A stretch of 64,000 bases of DNA. Origin: Panax quinquefolius. Its lineage: Eukaryota; Streptophyta; Magnoliopsida; Apiales; Araliaceae. A program made the translations under genes and the position numbers. Positions within the stretch are counted from its first letter, which is position 1; every line of letters starts with the position of its first letter. Location of the stretch: assembly GCA_020205615.1 (NCBI GenBank), contig CM035168.1:5088237-5152236 (forward strand), written 5' to 3'. Shown one piece after another: positions 23,976 to 35,531 of this stretch. Under the pieces are notes generated by a model. The model saw only the letters and a program-made list of their open reading frames with translations, made no database searches and was not told the DNA's origin.

Positions 23976-24386
23976 AAATACTCTTTGGTTCACAATAAAA
24001 TTACTCGTTTGCAAAATTTATGTTTCTAAGGATATCTTTTACTTATATTTATTTTTATATATGATAAATATTTAGTTATTTTTTATATATCCTGCGAAAA
24101 TACACAGACAACATTCATTCAAATTCAATCTAAAATATTCAAGTTACATATATACTAGAGTTTAGTGGGTACCTACTTTATCCAATAATAAAATTCAATG
24201 TAAACTTTTTAAATCATAGTAGATTAGGGGTGAATATGATATGGTTTGAAACTTAAATTGCACACGAAATCATTTAGGGGTGAATATTCAGTTCTACTTC
24301 ATCCAACACTGAGTTTCAGAATTTAATTTGTCTAATTTCAATAACTTCAATTCTTTTAACCATAAAAGATATTGAATCCAAATAAT

Positions 24387-24389
<3 letters not shown>

Positions 24390-24425
<36 letters not shown>
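24390..24425. repeat. (AT)n microsatellite
   Basis: About 17 TA units in intergenic DNA. Confidence 0.95.
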
Positions 24426-24428
<3 letters not shown>

Positions 24429-24584
24429 TATGAAGTATATATACATATATAAATAATTTTCTACAACTAAGGGATAATTGTATGAGATTTGTATATATGG
24501 CGATGGTGATCATGTAGATCGATACTATCCAAATTCAGAATTAGTAGCTTAATTTTTATGGGAAATTCATTACACAAGGTTAAT

Positions 24585-24740
24585 TGAAACATCTCTCCTG
24601 TAATAAAATTGTATAATTAATTAATTTTTATGGTGTGATTTGGTTTCGATTTTTCAACTCTCCTGTAATAAAACATCTCTCCTGTAATGAAACATCTCTC
24701 CTGTAATAGGATTATATAATTAATTAATTTTTATAGTTAG
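24585..24740. repeat. Short direct repeats containing CTCTCCTGTAAT
   Basis: Copies of CTCTCCTGTAAT recur near 24594, 24658, 24678 and 24699. Two copies are followed by the same ATAATTAATTAATTTTTAT block (about 24612 and 24715), so a block of about 100 bp was duplicated and partly expanded. Confidence 0.65.
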
Positions 24741-25244
24741 TAACCAAACTAAAATCGTAAATTTGATTTTTCAACTCACTTAAAACTGCCACATACGCCA
24801 GAATCGTTGGTGCAATTTTAATTAGTGCGGTGTGTGTAATTTTTGGTACGATTTCAATTCCAATTTGATTCCTTGCTCAACCATATAACAGATCATGCCA
24901 ATCGACAAAAACTAACTCTCAGAGGGGCAAAACCGTCCATAAATGGCAAAAATCACCAAACATGGTCTTATTAGAGAGGTAAAAAGAATCCTAGAATAAG
25001 AAAGCATATTTATCTGGATTTGGTAGTATAGATCTGGATTAGTAAAAAATCATTTCATAAAAAATACTTGAGTTAGATATAGGTTAATGAATTTATACTT
25101 AGGTTCACGATAAGAGTTTACTCAAAAAATTTACACACTTTAAAGAATGTGAAAATGACATATATACCCTGGTGGAAGAACATAAGATAACTGTATTGTT
25201 TCTTTTAAGAAAATCAAATCGAATAAATATAAAGAGTATGCAAT

Positions 25245-25370
25245 AATATAAGAATGTAGATTTTATGTTATTTGTTGATACATATTATCAACAATTTTAA
25301 AATAATACAAGAATGTAGATTTTAATTTATGTTATTTGTTGATACATGTCAACAATTTTATATTAGTAAA
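25245..25370. repeat. Local tandem duplication of about 60 bp
   Basis: AAGAATGTAGATTTTATG, then TTATTTGTTGATACAT and ATCAACAATTTTA, occur at about 25250-25300 and again at about 25308-25360 with small changes. Confidence 0.65.
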
Positions 25371-26474
25371 ATAAATTTAAATTATCGAGAAACATATTTA
25401 AATTATCCCACAGACCCATTAAGATATTTGATTAATAAATATCATTAATTCTTTTTGCTAAGCAATATAATTCTTTAATCAAATAAAATGTTTGTTTGTA
25501 ATACGTACAACGTAAAATAATATTTTGGAAATATGAAATTATTAAATGAAATTATTATTATGGATATTCAATATGACCTCTTGTTTGTCTATGATTAATA
25601 ATTTTAGTATATCATTATTATGGTATCTATTTGTTCTGAGATGCCAGAGAAAATTATAACTTTTAACAAAAAAATTATTAAATTTGAAATTTAGAGCAAG
25701 AGCAAGAGTTTATACATAAATTAAAACGAGTTAATGTTGTAAAAGGGTGCCCCTATACCGTTTTTGGTAGACCCCTAATAGTTTTTGACTAATCTTTTGA
25801 AATCCTGACCATCAAAATCCTATTGCTATATTTGAATCGGAGTAATAAAGGTGGAAATAGAATTAATTTTTATAAAATGAAAAAAATTGTATTTAATTAC
25901 GATTGGAATAAATTGAACCATTATTATTTTTTCCAAATTTATAAAACTTATTTATTGGGGGAGAAAGAGTATAAAATAACTTATTTCAATTAAAATGAAA
26001 TAAATCATTACACTCTTCGTTCCATTCCTTCGATCTAAACGTAATATACGAGTTGGGATCACCACTTGGTAACAATGTATTCATCCAATAAACCTGTCCA
26101 GCTTTTTTGTCTGCGTAGCATTGCTCGTATTTTTATGGTATCTACTACAATGTTATAAATGACTTGTCAGATTATAATTAATGAATATTTCGTCAGATAT
26201 GACTGAGTATGATGATTATAATCAATAATTATCGTTGACATTATTTTGTATCCTCTTTTTGTAATTAATATTCTTTAAAGATATTATTAACATTTTTAAA
26301 AGCAGTATTGTTATGATGACAAAAGAATCTTACAAAACTAATTTACAAAATAATATGATAAAATATAATTGATTGATGATTCATCATATACAAGTAAGAT
26401 GATATTTGATAAAAACTGAATGAATTTGAATGAGTTGAATCTGAATCTGGATAGAAAAATTGTTTGATAATTGA

Positions 26475-26774
26475 TGTAAGACCCCGAATTTTATGAAATA
26501 AAAGTATTTAATTTTTCTTATAAATATTATTCTAAATAGTAAGATGATAATTTAATGAATGCTATAGTTATGGGTGATATTTGTAAATATTACAAATTAA
26601 GCAAGTTGTCATAACATATTCGTTGTGTCAGGGAATATTCGTTTGGTCGGAAAAATTTTCTTTTTGTCAGGGAATATTCGTACGACGGCGCAATCATTGG
26701 TGGACCCCACAACAGAATAATTGTCGGATATAGAAAGTGACAAAAATGACAATTTATAAAAATAAGGGCAAAAC
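26475..26774 (+). repeat. LTR fragment of relic element O, left part
   Basis: It starts with TGTAAGACCCCGAATTTTATG like the LTRs of element B and runs 300 bp until B interrupts it. The last five bases (AAAAC) are one TSD copy. The LTR resumes at 35141 with AAAACTTTTACCGTTAAAC, so the two pieces were once contiguous. Confidence 0.8.
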
Positions 26775-27992
26775 TGTAAGACCCCGAATTTTATGAAATA
26801 AAAGTATTCAATTTTCCTATTTAGTAAATGGTTAAATTGATAAAAGTTTAAAGTTAAGGGTGATATATGTAAAATTTTCAAAATACGCAAATGGTTATAA
26901 AATACTCATTTCTGTCGGGGAATATTCGTTTGGTCGTGGAATATTCTTGTTGTTGTCGGGAATATTAAATGCGACGGTAGCGATCATTTGTGGGCCCCAT
27001 AATGAATAACCGCCGGATGAAGAAAATGACAAGTTTGAGTTTTTATAAATAACGACGTAGTAATTCTTTATTAACACTTGTTGAATACCCGTGGTTAAAA
27101 TACGATAATACGCGGTGGTTGCCGAGATGGCACGGTGTGATTGCATTTTATTTTTATTGATTCTTACTTAAGAAGGCACTACTCAATAATTGTTACGATA
27201 ATTATTGCTCAATATTTTATTTTATTGATTCAATAATTGTTGCGTTGATATTTTATATTATTGTTGTTTCAATAATTGTCACAACACAAGATTTCCCATT
27301 ATCGATCAATAATTCATATTATTTGAATAATATTATTAGATAGCATTATTGGCAATGTCTAGAAAGTTCTCACATCGAGAGAGGTTTGGTCACCTAATTG
27401 CTGGCGTCGAAGAAGGAGAAATTCTTATCGAAAAGCCCCTCTTTCCTGAAACTATTCATGCAGTTGTCATTAATTGTGATTCGTAATATTATTTGTGAAT
27501 AGTTAATTATTGATTTATATGATAAGGAAATATTTATTTGATGCGGATATAAATGATGGATTTATTTATGTGGTTATAAATGAAGGAATTAATGTTGAGG
27601 TGTTTTATCAGTATTTTATCGGATTGGAGGTATTAAAAATCAAACCAGTGTTCTTGAGATATATTGCGTGAGTTATAATTTTTAATCCGACCATTGGATC
27701 GTTATGATTTTTGGATATGTTATACATATATAAGTTGAGTATATGTCCACAAATTTTGAACCGTTAAAAATGATCGTATGAATTGTTATGAATTTTAAGA
27801 GGTGACTGGTTTAGAAATTGTTGAAGTTTCAGAATTTATCATTTTGGTAGAAAATTTTAGAATGCGTGGGCCCCACCTATGGTTGGTGAAGAAATGTGCT
27901 GAAATTCTAATTCAAATGTGGTGGGTTGCAATAGTAGCAAATAAAGCCATCAGGTAGCAGGTCAAGTCTGCTTCGACGTGCTAACATTTTTC

Positions 27993-28001
27993 TATAAATA
28001 G
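27993..28001 (+). promoter_or_regulatory. TATA box of the element B 5' LTR
   Basis: TATAAATAG precedes AGTGCTGAGTTAG and a TTTCTCTTTCTATATT leader, the same layout as in the other LTRs. Confidence 0.6.
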
Positions 28002-29384
28002 AGTGCTGAGTTAGACTTGAAAATCATACCAGAAACATAAGCTTTCTCTATTTCTCTTTCTATATTATCAAGCGTATTTTGTGAGTATTTAGATACTTTG
28101 AGAATTGCTATTCAGTGTAAGGTTCCTTCGGCTTTACATTCCAGTAAGAAGTATTGCTCTTTTGAGGTAAGGGATTGTAAGAGATTTTTAAGGGTTATTA
28201 TGTTTTTCAGTTTCGTACTTTTTCCAGACCTTCAAAAATTCTGAAAAAAATTGAAATGATAATTTGATGAGTTTTCTTGATTGTGTCCAAAAATGGCAAT
28301 TTTTGGATGTATAGATTAGGAGTTATGGATTTTATGAGAAAAGACTATTTTAAAAGTAAACCCTTATAACTCCTTGTAGTTAACTCAAAAATTGATAAAA
28401 TTTTTATTGGGAGTACATGTATATAATAGCAGTATACTCTGTAAATTTCGGAATTTTTAGACAAAAGTACAATTTATGATAAATGTCTAAATATTCGACA
28501 GTTTTGGCCATATAAAAAATAGTAAATGAATTTTAAAAATTCCGAGAAAAATATATGTTCAATATGGGACTATATTTTACTAAATCTCAGAAAAGAAAAT
28601 TTGTTTGTATTGATTTGGTATTTTTCATGAAAATGAACTAGTTATGAGTAAATAAATTAAATATGTTATGTGAAGTAAGAAAATTAAAAAATAGGATTTT
28701 ATGGCTTGAGAATCTTATATAAGGTATATGCAGATTTTTGATGAGGGTTTTGGTTATTGGTGATAAAATCTTATGAGTTTGGCATTTTAAGATGATTAAA
28801 TGCATTAATTAGTAAAGTGTAAACAATTGGAATAAATTGTTTATAAGTTTAAGAAATGATTAAAATATTGTTGTAATATTAATAAGATTAGATTTTGATA
28901 TTATTAAGTGATTTATGACATTTGGATTAAGGTGTTATAAATATTGATATGAATTTTATTGTGAAACTTTATTTTATTTTTTTTATGTCGAGGTTACTAT
29001 TCACGAGTTACTATTTATGAGGTACTATTCACGACAAAATTGGTTTCTTTTTCTGACCAAATTATCGTTGATTTATGAATCTTACTCTTGAAATTAAATC
29101 CATGTTTTGATTATATTGTTTTTATTATCATATATAACATTTTTATAATCCCGATGAAATTTCTCTTTGACTTGAGTGTAAAGATGGGTAGATTATTGGT
29201 GTGATCGTGACTATGAGTTCTCTTTGGCCAGTAGTGCAAAGATGAGTTGTTGACTGATATGATCATGACCATTGAATTTATAATTGAATATTTTTTAGCT
29301 TAAGTGCAAAAGTCGATTGATCAACATGGTTATAATTATGGTTTATATAAATTCTGAAATGATTATGTATTTCTTTGAGATATT

Positions 29385-29606
29385 AATATCTTTGGCCTGT
29401 AGTGCAAAAATGAATTATTGATGAATATCTTTGGCCCGTAGTGCAAAGATGACCTGTTGCTGAATATCTTTGGCATGTAGTGCAAAGATGAACTATTAAT
29501 GAATATCTTTGGCTCGTAGTGCAAAGATGACCTGTTGTTGAATATCTTTGGCATGTAGTGCAAAGATGAACTGTTGATGAATATCTTTGGCTTGTAGTAC
29601 AAAGAT
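29385..29606 (+). repeat. Six tandem hairpin units in the element B 5' LTR
   Basis: The unit is AATATCTTTGG, then CNNGTAGTGC, then AAAGATGA, repeated about every 39 bp. ATCTTTG and CAAAGAT are reverse complements, so each unit can form a 7 bp stem with a 10 nt loop. CCCG/CTCG and CATG variants alternate, giving a higher-order repeat of about 78 bp. Confidence 0.9.
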
Positions 29607-30803
29607 GAATTTATTAGTATGATTATGAACAGAAACTGTGATTTGGTATAACCATGATCTTTGATGTTTCAGGTAAAGACATGTGATGAAAAATATCTTC
29701 GTTTTGGATGAGAAGAGAAAATTAGAACTACAATTATGATTATTAGTTATTCATACGACTGTGGACAAGATCTGTTGATTAATGTTACAGGGTTAAAGCA
29801 TTGTCGGTGGACTTTTAACATGGAAAAGATAATAGACTTTATGGTCTATTTGACTCTTCTAATGGATTGCTCATTCCGCTGCAACTATGGTTGAAAAGTT
29901 TTATCATCTACCATATGTTCTAAATCTCTGATTTATTATTGATGAAGGCTATTGATAATTTAATTATCTTTAGTCATAATATTCTTTACTAAGCTAGTTG
30001 TGCTCACCCTTTTGCTTCATAATTCCTTTCAGGTAATAAGAGTGTAGCTGGGTCGAGTGGGGATAACAGGGGAATAGTGTGGTGGTTCGAGATTGTCAAA
30101 GTTTCACAACACATTATAAAATGGCATGACATACAATATATAATTGTATTGAGGACCTAAGATGTGTGTGTCGTATATTATGCGTCACTTAATAATTGAT
30201 TTTGGTGAACAACAATAGGGTGAGGTGAACCCAACTTTGGAAAGGTGTTTTGCCACTATCATACAAGATGTCTAATGACCTACGAAGTTATCATAAGACG
30301 TGGTTGTGCACATCCACTTCTTTGAGTATATCTACGAAAGCACTACCTATATGATCTTGGAGTTTATTTGAAATATAATTTTCAACTGGAGACAGTGGAG
30401 ATAGTTATATGTTAAGAGAAGACTCACTATTGGAAAGAACATGATAGTAATCTTCTCGTTTTTCTTTGGGGTCTATTGGATCAACCAAGGATAATTCTCT
30501 GGACATATGATATCTATCATAACTTAGATTCATGGCCTCCTATGTACGAAGGTTTCCTCGAGCACTTCCCAAAGATTTTAATTTATAAAACAATTATTGA
30601 CTGTACATTTATGTAATGTATCAATGTGAGGTGTTGTCCATAGTTGGGACATGAGTTACAGTTGGTATTAAAACTTACAGTATATGTGTTGTTGTATTTT
30701 GCACGTCAATTGTAGTAATAAAGTTGTAGTTGTTTTCTGTACCATGTATTTGGCGACTCAGAATAGGTTAGATGGATTGGACCTATTTTGGGGGCGTCAC
30801 ATT

Positions 30804-30815
30804 TGGTATCAGAGC
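30804..30815 (+). other. Primer binding site of element B
   Basis: TGGTATCAGAGC, a perfect match to the usual plant initiator tRNA-Met PBS, 2 bp after the 5' LTR. Confidence 0.9.
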
Positions 30816-30976
30816 TTAGGGATATGATCTCTGGCGGAGATCCGAGATTAGAACTAGGAAGGGAGAGATGAGTAATATCCTTCGCTAGTGTGTGTCCTAC
30901 ATAAGCTTAATTTTCTTACTTAAGTTGACAATTTATGATATGTCAATTAACCTTTGTTTTGAAGCTGTATTCTAGA

Positions 30977-31087
30977 ATGATATCTGAAATACAGGAGATG
31001 AGCAATGGAGAAATCATGATAATAGAGAAGATGGAATCTGAAATGAAAACAAGGTATTCTCAACTCTTCAAAATACCAGGCATGTAA
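30977..31087 (+). pseudogene. gag-start/pol-end fusion micro-ORF of element B
   Basis: The ATG at 30977 aligns with the gag start of C and D (both share EMSNG or ISNEA-like codons). After about 15 codons the frame passes straight into codons matching the last residues of pol (MESEMKTRY, compare METEMKARYPHLF in element A) and stops at TAA 31085-31087. All of gag and pol between them, several kilobases, is missing. The frame is open for 36 codons, probably by chance of the deletion junction; no function is suggested. Confidence 0.65.
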
Positions 31088-31108
31088 ATTTCGGGGACGA
31101 AATTTCAT

Positions 31109-31120
31109 AAGGAGGGGAGA
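31109..31120 (+). other. Polypurine tract of element B
   Basis: AAGGAGGGGAGA directly before the 3' LTR, nearly the same as in element A. Confidence 0.85.
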
Positions 31121-32338
31121 TTGTAAGACCCCGAATTTTATGAAATAAAAGTATTCAATTTTCCTATTTAGTAAATGGTTAAATTGATAAAAGTTTAAAG
31201 TTAAGGGTGATATATGTAAAATTTTCAAAATACGCAAATGGTTATAAAATACTCATTTACATTGGAATATTCGTTTGGTCGTGGAATATTCTTTTGTTGT
31301 GGGAATATTCAAATGACGCGCAAGTAGCGATCATTTGTGGGCCCCATAACAGAATAACTGCCGGATGAAGAAAATGACAAGTTTGAGTTTTTATAAATAA
31401 CGACGTAGTAGTTACTGTTAACACTGTTGGAATACCCGGTGGTTAAAATACAGTAATATGCGTGGTTGCACAAAGAAAGCATTACCAGATTGCACATTAT
31501 TTTTTATTGATTCTTACTTAAGAAGGCACTACTCAATAATTGTTACAGTAATTACTGTTCAATATTTTATTTTATTGATTCAATAATTGTTGCGTTGATA
31601 TTTTATATTATTGTTGTTTCAATAATTGTCACTGCACAGTATTTCCCATTATCAAATCAATAATTCATATTATTTGAATAATATTATTAGATAGCATTAG
31701 TGGCAATGTCTAGAAAGTTCTGTCAAGGAGAGGTTTGGTCACCTAATTGCGCGTCAGTAAGGAGAAATTCTTATCGAAAAGCCCCCTCTTTCCTGGAAAA
31801 CTATGCAGTTGTCATAATTGTGATTACATAATATTATTTGTGAATAGTTAATTATTGATTTATATGATAAGGAAATATTTATTTGATGCGATATAAATGA
31901 TGGATTTATTTATGTGGTTATAAATGAAGGAATTAATGTTGAGGTGTTTTATCGAGATTTTATCTGGATTGGAGGTATTAAAAATCAAACCAAAGTTCTT
32001 GAGATATATATTAAGTGAGTTATAATTTTAATCCGACCATTGGATCGTTATGATTTTTGGATATGTTATACATATATAAGTTGAGTATATGTCCACAAAT
32101 TTTGAACCGTTAAAATTGAACGTATGAATTGTTATGAATTTTAAGAGGTGACTGGTTCAGAAATTGTTGAAGTTTCAGAATTTATCATTTTGGTAGAAAA
32201 TTTTAGAATGCGGGGCCCCACCTATGGTTGGTGAAGAAATGTGCTAAATTCAAATTCAAATGTGGCGGGTTGCAATAAGTAGCGAGATAAAGCCATCGGT
32301 AGTAGGTCAAGTCCTCCGCTTGGCGTCTAACATTTTCC

Positions 32339-32347
32339 TATAAATAG
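32339..32347 (+). promoter_or_regulatory. TATA box of the element B 3' LTR
   Basis: TATAAATAG at the same LTR position as 27993 in the 5' copy. Confidence 0.6.
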
Positions 32348-33725
32348 AGTCTTTGAAGTTAGAATTGAAAATCACACCGTAAACATAAGTTTTCTCTTTT
32401 CTCTCTATATTATCAAGCGTATTTTGTGAGTATTTAGATACTTTGAGAGTTGCTATTCAAGGCAAGGTTCCTTCGACTTTACATTCCTATTCGGAAGTAA
32501 TCTTGCTTTTTTGAGGTAAGGGATTTTAAGGGTTATTATGTTTTTCGGTTTAGATTTTTTCCTAGACCTTCAAAATTCTGAAAAAATTTGAAATGATAAT
32601 TTGATGAGTTTTCTTGATTGTGTCCAAAAATGGCAATTTTTGGATGTATAGATTAGGAGTTATGGATTTTATGAGAAAAGATTATTTTAAAAGTAAACCC
32701 TTATAACTCCTTATGGTTAACTCCAAAATTGGTGAAATTTTTATTGGGAGTACATGTATATAATAGCAGTATACTCTGTAAATTTCAAAATTTTTAGACA
32801 AAAGTACAATTTATGATAAATTTTTAAATATTCGGCAGTTTTGGCCATATAAAAAATAGTAAATGAATTTTAAAAATTCCAAGAAAAATATATGTTCAAT
32901 ATAGGACTATATTTTGCTAAATTCCAGAAAAGAAAATTTGTTTGTGCTGATTTGATATTTTCCATGAAAATGGACTAGTTATGAGTAAATGAATTAAATA
33001 TGTTATGTGAACTAAAAAAAAATTAGAAAATAGGATTTTTTGGCTTGAGAATCTTATATAAGGTATATGCATATTTTTGATGAGGGTTTTGGTTATTGGT
33101 GATGAAATCTTATGAGTTTGGCATTTTAAGATGATTAAATGCATTAATTAGTAAAGTGTAAACAATTGGAATAAATTATTTATAAGTTTAAGAAATGATT
33201 AAAATATTGTTGTAATATTAATAATATTAGATTTTGATATTATTAAGTGATTTATGACATTTGGATTAAGGTGTTATAAATATTGATATGGATTTTATTG
33301 TGAAACTTTATTTTATTTTTTTATGTCGAGGTTACTATTCATGAGTAGTATATTCACGGGATACTATTCACGATAAAATTGGTTTCTTTTTTTTGACCAA
33401 ATTATCGTTGATTTATGAATCTTACTCTTGAAATTAAATCCATGTTTTGATTATATTATTTTTATTATCATATATAACATTTTTATAATCCCGGTGATGA
33501 AATTTCTCTTTGACTTAAGTGTAAAGATGGGTAGATTATTGGTGTGATCGTGACTATGGGTTCTCTTTGCCAGTAGTGCAAAGATGAATTGTTTACTGGT
33601 ATGATCATGACCATTGAATTTACAATTGAATATTTTTAGCTTAAGTGCAAAGGTGAATTGATCAACATGGTTATAATTATGGTTTATATAAATTCGAAAT
33701 GATTATGTATTTCTTTGAGATATTA

Positions 33726-33950
33726 ATATCTTTGGCTTTGTAGTGCAAAGATGAATTATTGATGAATATCTTTGGCCCGTAGTGCAAAGATGACCTGTTG
33801 CTGAATATCTTTGGCATGTAGTGCAAAGATGAACTGTTAATGAATATCTTTGGCCCGTAGTGCAAAGATGACCTGTTGTTGAATATCTTTGGCATGTAGT
33901 GCAAAGATGAACTGTTGATGAATATCTTTGACTTGTAGTACAAAGATGAA
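33726..33950 (+). repeat. Six tandem hairpin units in the element B 3' LTR
   Basis: Same unit and spacing as 29385-29606, with the same alternation of CCCG and CATG loop variants. The first unit reads GGCTTTGTAGTGC. Confidence 0.9.
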
Positions 33951-35140
33951 TTTATTAGTTTATGATTATGAACAGAAATTGTGATTTGGTATAACCATGA
34001 TCTTTGATGTTTCAGGTAAAGACATGTGATGAAAAATATCTTCGTCTTGGATGAAAAGAGAAAATTAGAACTACAATTATGATTATGAGTTATTCACATG
34101 ACTGTGAACAAGATCTGTTGATTAATGTTACAGGGTTAAAGCATTGTTGGTGGACTTTTAACATGGAGAAGATAATAGACTTTATGGTCTATTTGACTCT
34201 TCTAATGGATTGCTCATTCCGCTGCAACTATGGTTGAAAAGTTTTATCATCTACCATATGTTCTAAATCTCTGATTTATTATTGATGAAGGCTATTGATA
34301 ATTTAATTATCTTTAGTCATAATATTCTTTACTAAGCTAGTTGTGCTCACCCTTTTGCTTCATAATTCCTTTCAGGTAATAAGAGTGTAGCTGGGTCGAG
34401 TGGGGATAACAGGGGAATAGTGTGGTGGTCCGAGACTGTCAAAGTTTCTCAACACATTATAAAATGGTATGACATACAATATATAATTGTATTGAGGACC
34501 TAAGATGTGTGTGTCGTATATTATACGTCACTTAATAATTGATTTTGGTGAACAACAATAAGGTGAGGTGAACCCAACTTTGGAAGGGTGTTTTGCCACT
34601 ATCATACAAGATGTCTAATGACCTATGAGTTATCATAAGACAGGGTTGTGCACATCCACTTGCTGAGTATATCTACGAGCACTACCTATATGATCTTGGA
34701 GTTTATTTGAAATATAATTTTCAACTGGAGACAGTGTAGATAGTTATATGTTAAGAGAAGACTCACTATTGGAAAGAACATGATAGTAATCTTCTCATTT
34801 TTCTTTGGGGTCTATTGGGTCAACCAAGGATAATTCTCTGGACATATGATATCTATCATAACTTAGATTCATGGCCTCCTATGTACGAAGGTTTCCTTAA
34901 GCACTTCCCTAAGATTTTAATTTATAAAATAGTTATTGATTGTATATTTATGTAATATATCAATGTGAGGTGCTGTCCATAGTTGGGACATGAGTCATAG
35001 TTGGTATTAAAACTCATAGTATATGTGTTGTTGTATTTTGCACGTCAATTGTAGTAATAAAGTTGTAGTTGTTTTCTGTACCATGTATTTGGCGACTCAG
35101 AATAGGTTGGATGGATTGAACCTATTTTGGGGGCGTCACA

Positions 35141-35435
35141 AAAACTTTTACCGTTAAACTGTTGAAATACTCGGTGATAAAAATACAGTAATACGCGTTG
35201 TTGCACAGTAGCACATGGTATTTCACAGTATCTCTGATTATTGATGCTTACGTAAGAAGTCACTCAGTTTCATTAAATAATTGTCACAACAATTGATGCA
35301 TATTTAGTATCTCATATTCAATTATTGTCATAGTAACATATGCATAATATTTTATATTATTAAATTAATAATTCTCACGACAAAGTAACTCATATTATTG
35401 AAATGATATTATTAGATAAGCATTATTGACAATGT
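35141..35435 (+). repeat. LTR fragment of relic element O, right part
   Basis: It continues the LTR interrupted at 26774 (TTACCGTTAAACTGTTGAAATACTCGG and following) up to ATTATTGACAATGT. At about 35435 it switches directly to integrase-coding sequence, so the second half of this LTR and most of the interior are lost. Confidence 0.75.
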
Positions 35436-35531
35436 TCCAGAAATAAGAATCGACGAAGAAAGAATACTTCGAGTCAACTCTAGACTTTATGTTCCTAACG
35501 ACACTGATTTGAAGTACAAAATCATGATGGA
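35436..35531 (+). pseudogene. Integrase N-terminal fragment of relic element O
   Basis: About 95 bp encode RIDEERILRVNSRLYVPND and LKYKIMMD, matching the region of element A at 4381-4470. In this copy the Arg codon CGA is intact where element A has TGA. The fragment is fused on its left to an LTR and interrupted on its right by element C after the bases ATGGA. Confidence 0.75.

Larger units (their letters stand above)
23641..26474. other. 2.8 kb AT-rich intergenic DNA
   Basis: No gene is recognised on either strand. It contains a candidate foldback repeat (23890-23975), an AT microsatellite (24390-24425), short direct repeats containing CTCTCCTGTAAT (about 24590-24740) and a local duplication (about 25245-25370). 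It ends where an LTR starts at 26475. Confidence 0.6.
26775..30801 (+). repeat. 5' LTR of element B (4027 bp)
   Basis: It starts TGTAAGACCCCGAATTTTATG and ends GGGGGCGTCACA. It shares start, end and several inner blocks with the 2.6 kb LTRs of A, C and D but is about 1.4 kb longer. It has six tandem hairpin units (29385-29606) and no coding capacity that I can recognise. Confidence 0.93.
26775..35140 (+). mobile_element. Element B: two 4 kb LTRs flanking a 320 bp core (LARD-like)
   Basis: 5' LTR 26775-30801 (4027 bp), PBS 30804-30815, core to 31121, 3' LTR 31122-35140 (4019 bp). It is flanked by a perfect TSD AAAAC (26770-26774 and 35141-35145). The core keeps only the leader, the first codons of gag, the last codons of pol and the PPT. 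It has the cis signals for copying but no enzymes. The LTRs look very similar along their full length, so insertion or gene conversion is recent. It sits inside the LTR of relic O. Confidence 0.93.
31122..35140 (+). repeat. 3' LTR of element B (4019 bp)
   Basis: It is collinear with the 5' LTR at 26775-30801 over its whole length with scattered small differences, most visible near 31257-31325. The TATA box is at 32339-32347 and six hairpin units at about 33726-33950. It ends GGGGGCGTCACA followed by the TSD AAAAC. Confidence 0.93.

Noticed and set aside
29363..29602. Minus-strand ORF of 79 codons with repeated LHYGPKIFIN-like units (also 33677-33943 and shorter ones elsewhere)
   Set aside because: The repeated peptide is only the translation of the DNA hairpin repeats; the 39 bp period is divisible by three, which keeps the frame open by chance.
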